Assembly: GCA_017447005.1 (NCBI GenBank) | Contig: JAFSOM010000555.1 | Span: 1-13,006, forward strand | From: Oscillibacter sp. | GTDB lineage: Bacteria; Bacillota; Clostridia; Oscillospirales; Oscillospiraceae | Length of the DNA stretch: 13,006 bases | Reading direction: 5' to 3' | Shown: positions 12,846 through 13,006 of the stretch, piece by piece | Layout: each line of letters starts with the position of its first letter | Numbering within the stretch: the first letter of the stretch is position 1 | Made by a program: the position numbers and the translations under genes | Notes under the pieces: generated by a model | What the model saw: the letters and a program-made list of their open reading frames with translations, nothing else | What the model was told of the DNA's origin: nothing | Database searches by the model: none

Positions 12846-12969
12846 GCATTTTTTTACTTAGCGGTCTGAGAGGCAAAATCGGTTGCGCAAGGCGGCGGGG
12901 AGGGGTGAGCGAAACTCCGGACGACGCTTGCCCGCTTTAAAATTTCCCGCGAAAAATCAAAAAAAACTC

Positions 12970-13000
12970 TTGACTCTCCCCTTGGGGAAGGGCTTATACT
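12970..13000 (+). promoter_or_regulatory. MerR-type promoter/operator at the right edge
   Basis: On the plus strand TTGACT (12970-12975) and TATACT (12995-13000) are separated by 19 bases. The dyad TCCCCTTGGGGA (12977-12988) lies inside the spacer. A 19-bp spacer with a central dyad is the hallmark of promoters that MerR-family activators untwist. The controlled gene would start beyond 13006. The stretch 12853-12969 shows no gene. Confidence 0.7.
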
Positions 13001-13006
13001 CTATGC

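Overview
The window reads as the chromosome of a GC-rich, anaerobic Gram-positive bacterium, most likely from the Clostridia. The grounds are strong GGAGG-type ribosome binding sites, sigma-A-like promoters, a formate-tetrahydrofolate ligase, two lipoproteins with Gram-positive style lipoboxes, and type IV pilin-like genes without an outer-membrane gene nearby. Every recognisable gene lies on the minus strand. The only plus-strand signal I trust is a MerR-type promoter at the right edge. The placement is inference; no marker gene fixes the genus.

Read in the direction of transcription (right to left): a tRNA-Arg(ACG) with its own promoter and terminator (12650-12845); a ~700-base stretch without a credible protein, holding a run of dyads and a possible small RNA that ends in a hairpin plus T-run (12230-12417); a serpin lipoprotein (10490-12007) behind a promoter overlapped by a 10-bp inverted repeat; a four-gene cluster of pilin-like proteins (5295-10120) headed by a 1006-residue protein that joins a prepilin leader, GLUG repeats and an Asp-rich nonapeptide array; a membrane protein that fuses a FUSC/aromatic-acid-exporter-like domain to a HAD-like domain with its key acids missing (3831-5171); fhs (1955-3643); a PrsA-like foldase lipoprotein whose parvulin histidines are absent (806-1816); and the N-terminal 143 codons of dihydrofolate reductase (1-429).

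Two themes run through it. One is folate/one-carbon metabolism (fhs, folA). The other is the cell surface: pilin-like filament or adhesin parts, a secreted foldase, and a surface-anchored protease inhibitor next to the pilin cluster. No pilus motor, platform or prepilin peptidase gene is present here, so the pilin cluster must rely on machinery encoded elsewhere.

The least expected non-coding signal is a family of five short elements around the foldase gene. Each is a GC-rich hairpin followed at once by a 27-nt tract made of three 9-mers of the type CTTTCGCTA. Four lie in plus orientation between the foldase gene and folA, within the likely folA leader, two of them as a 54-bp tandem duplication. 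One lies in minus orientation just after the fhs stop.
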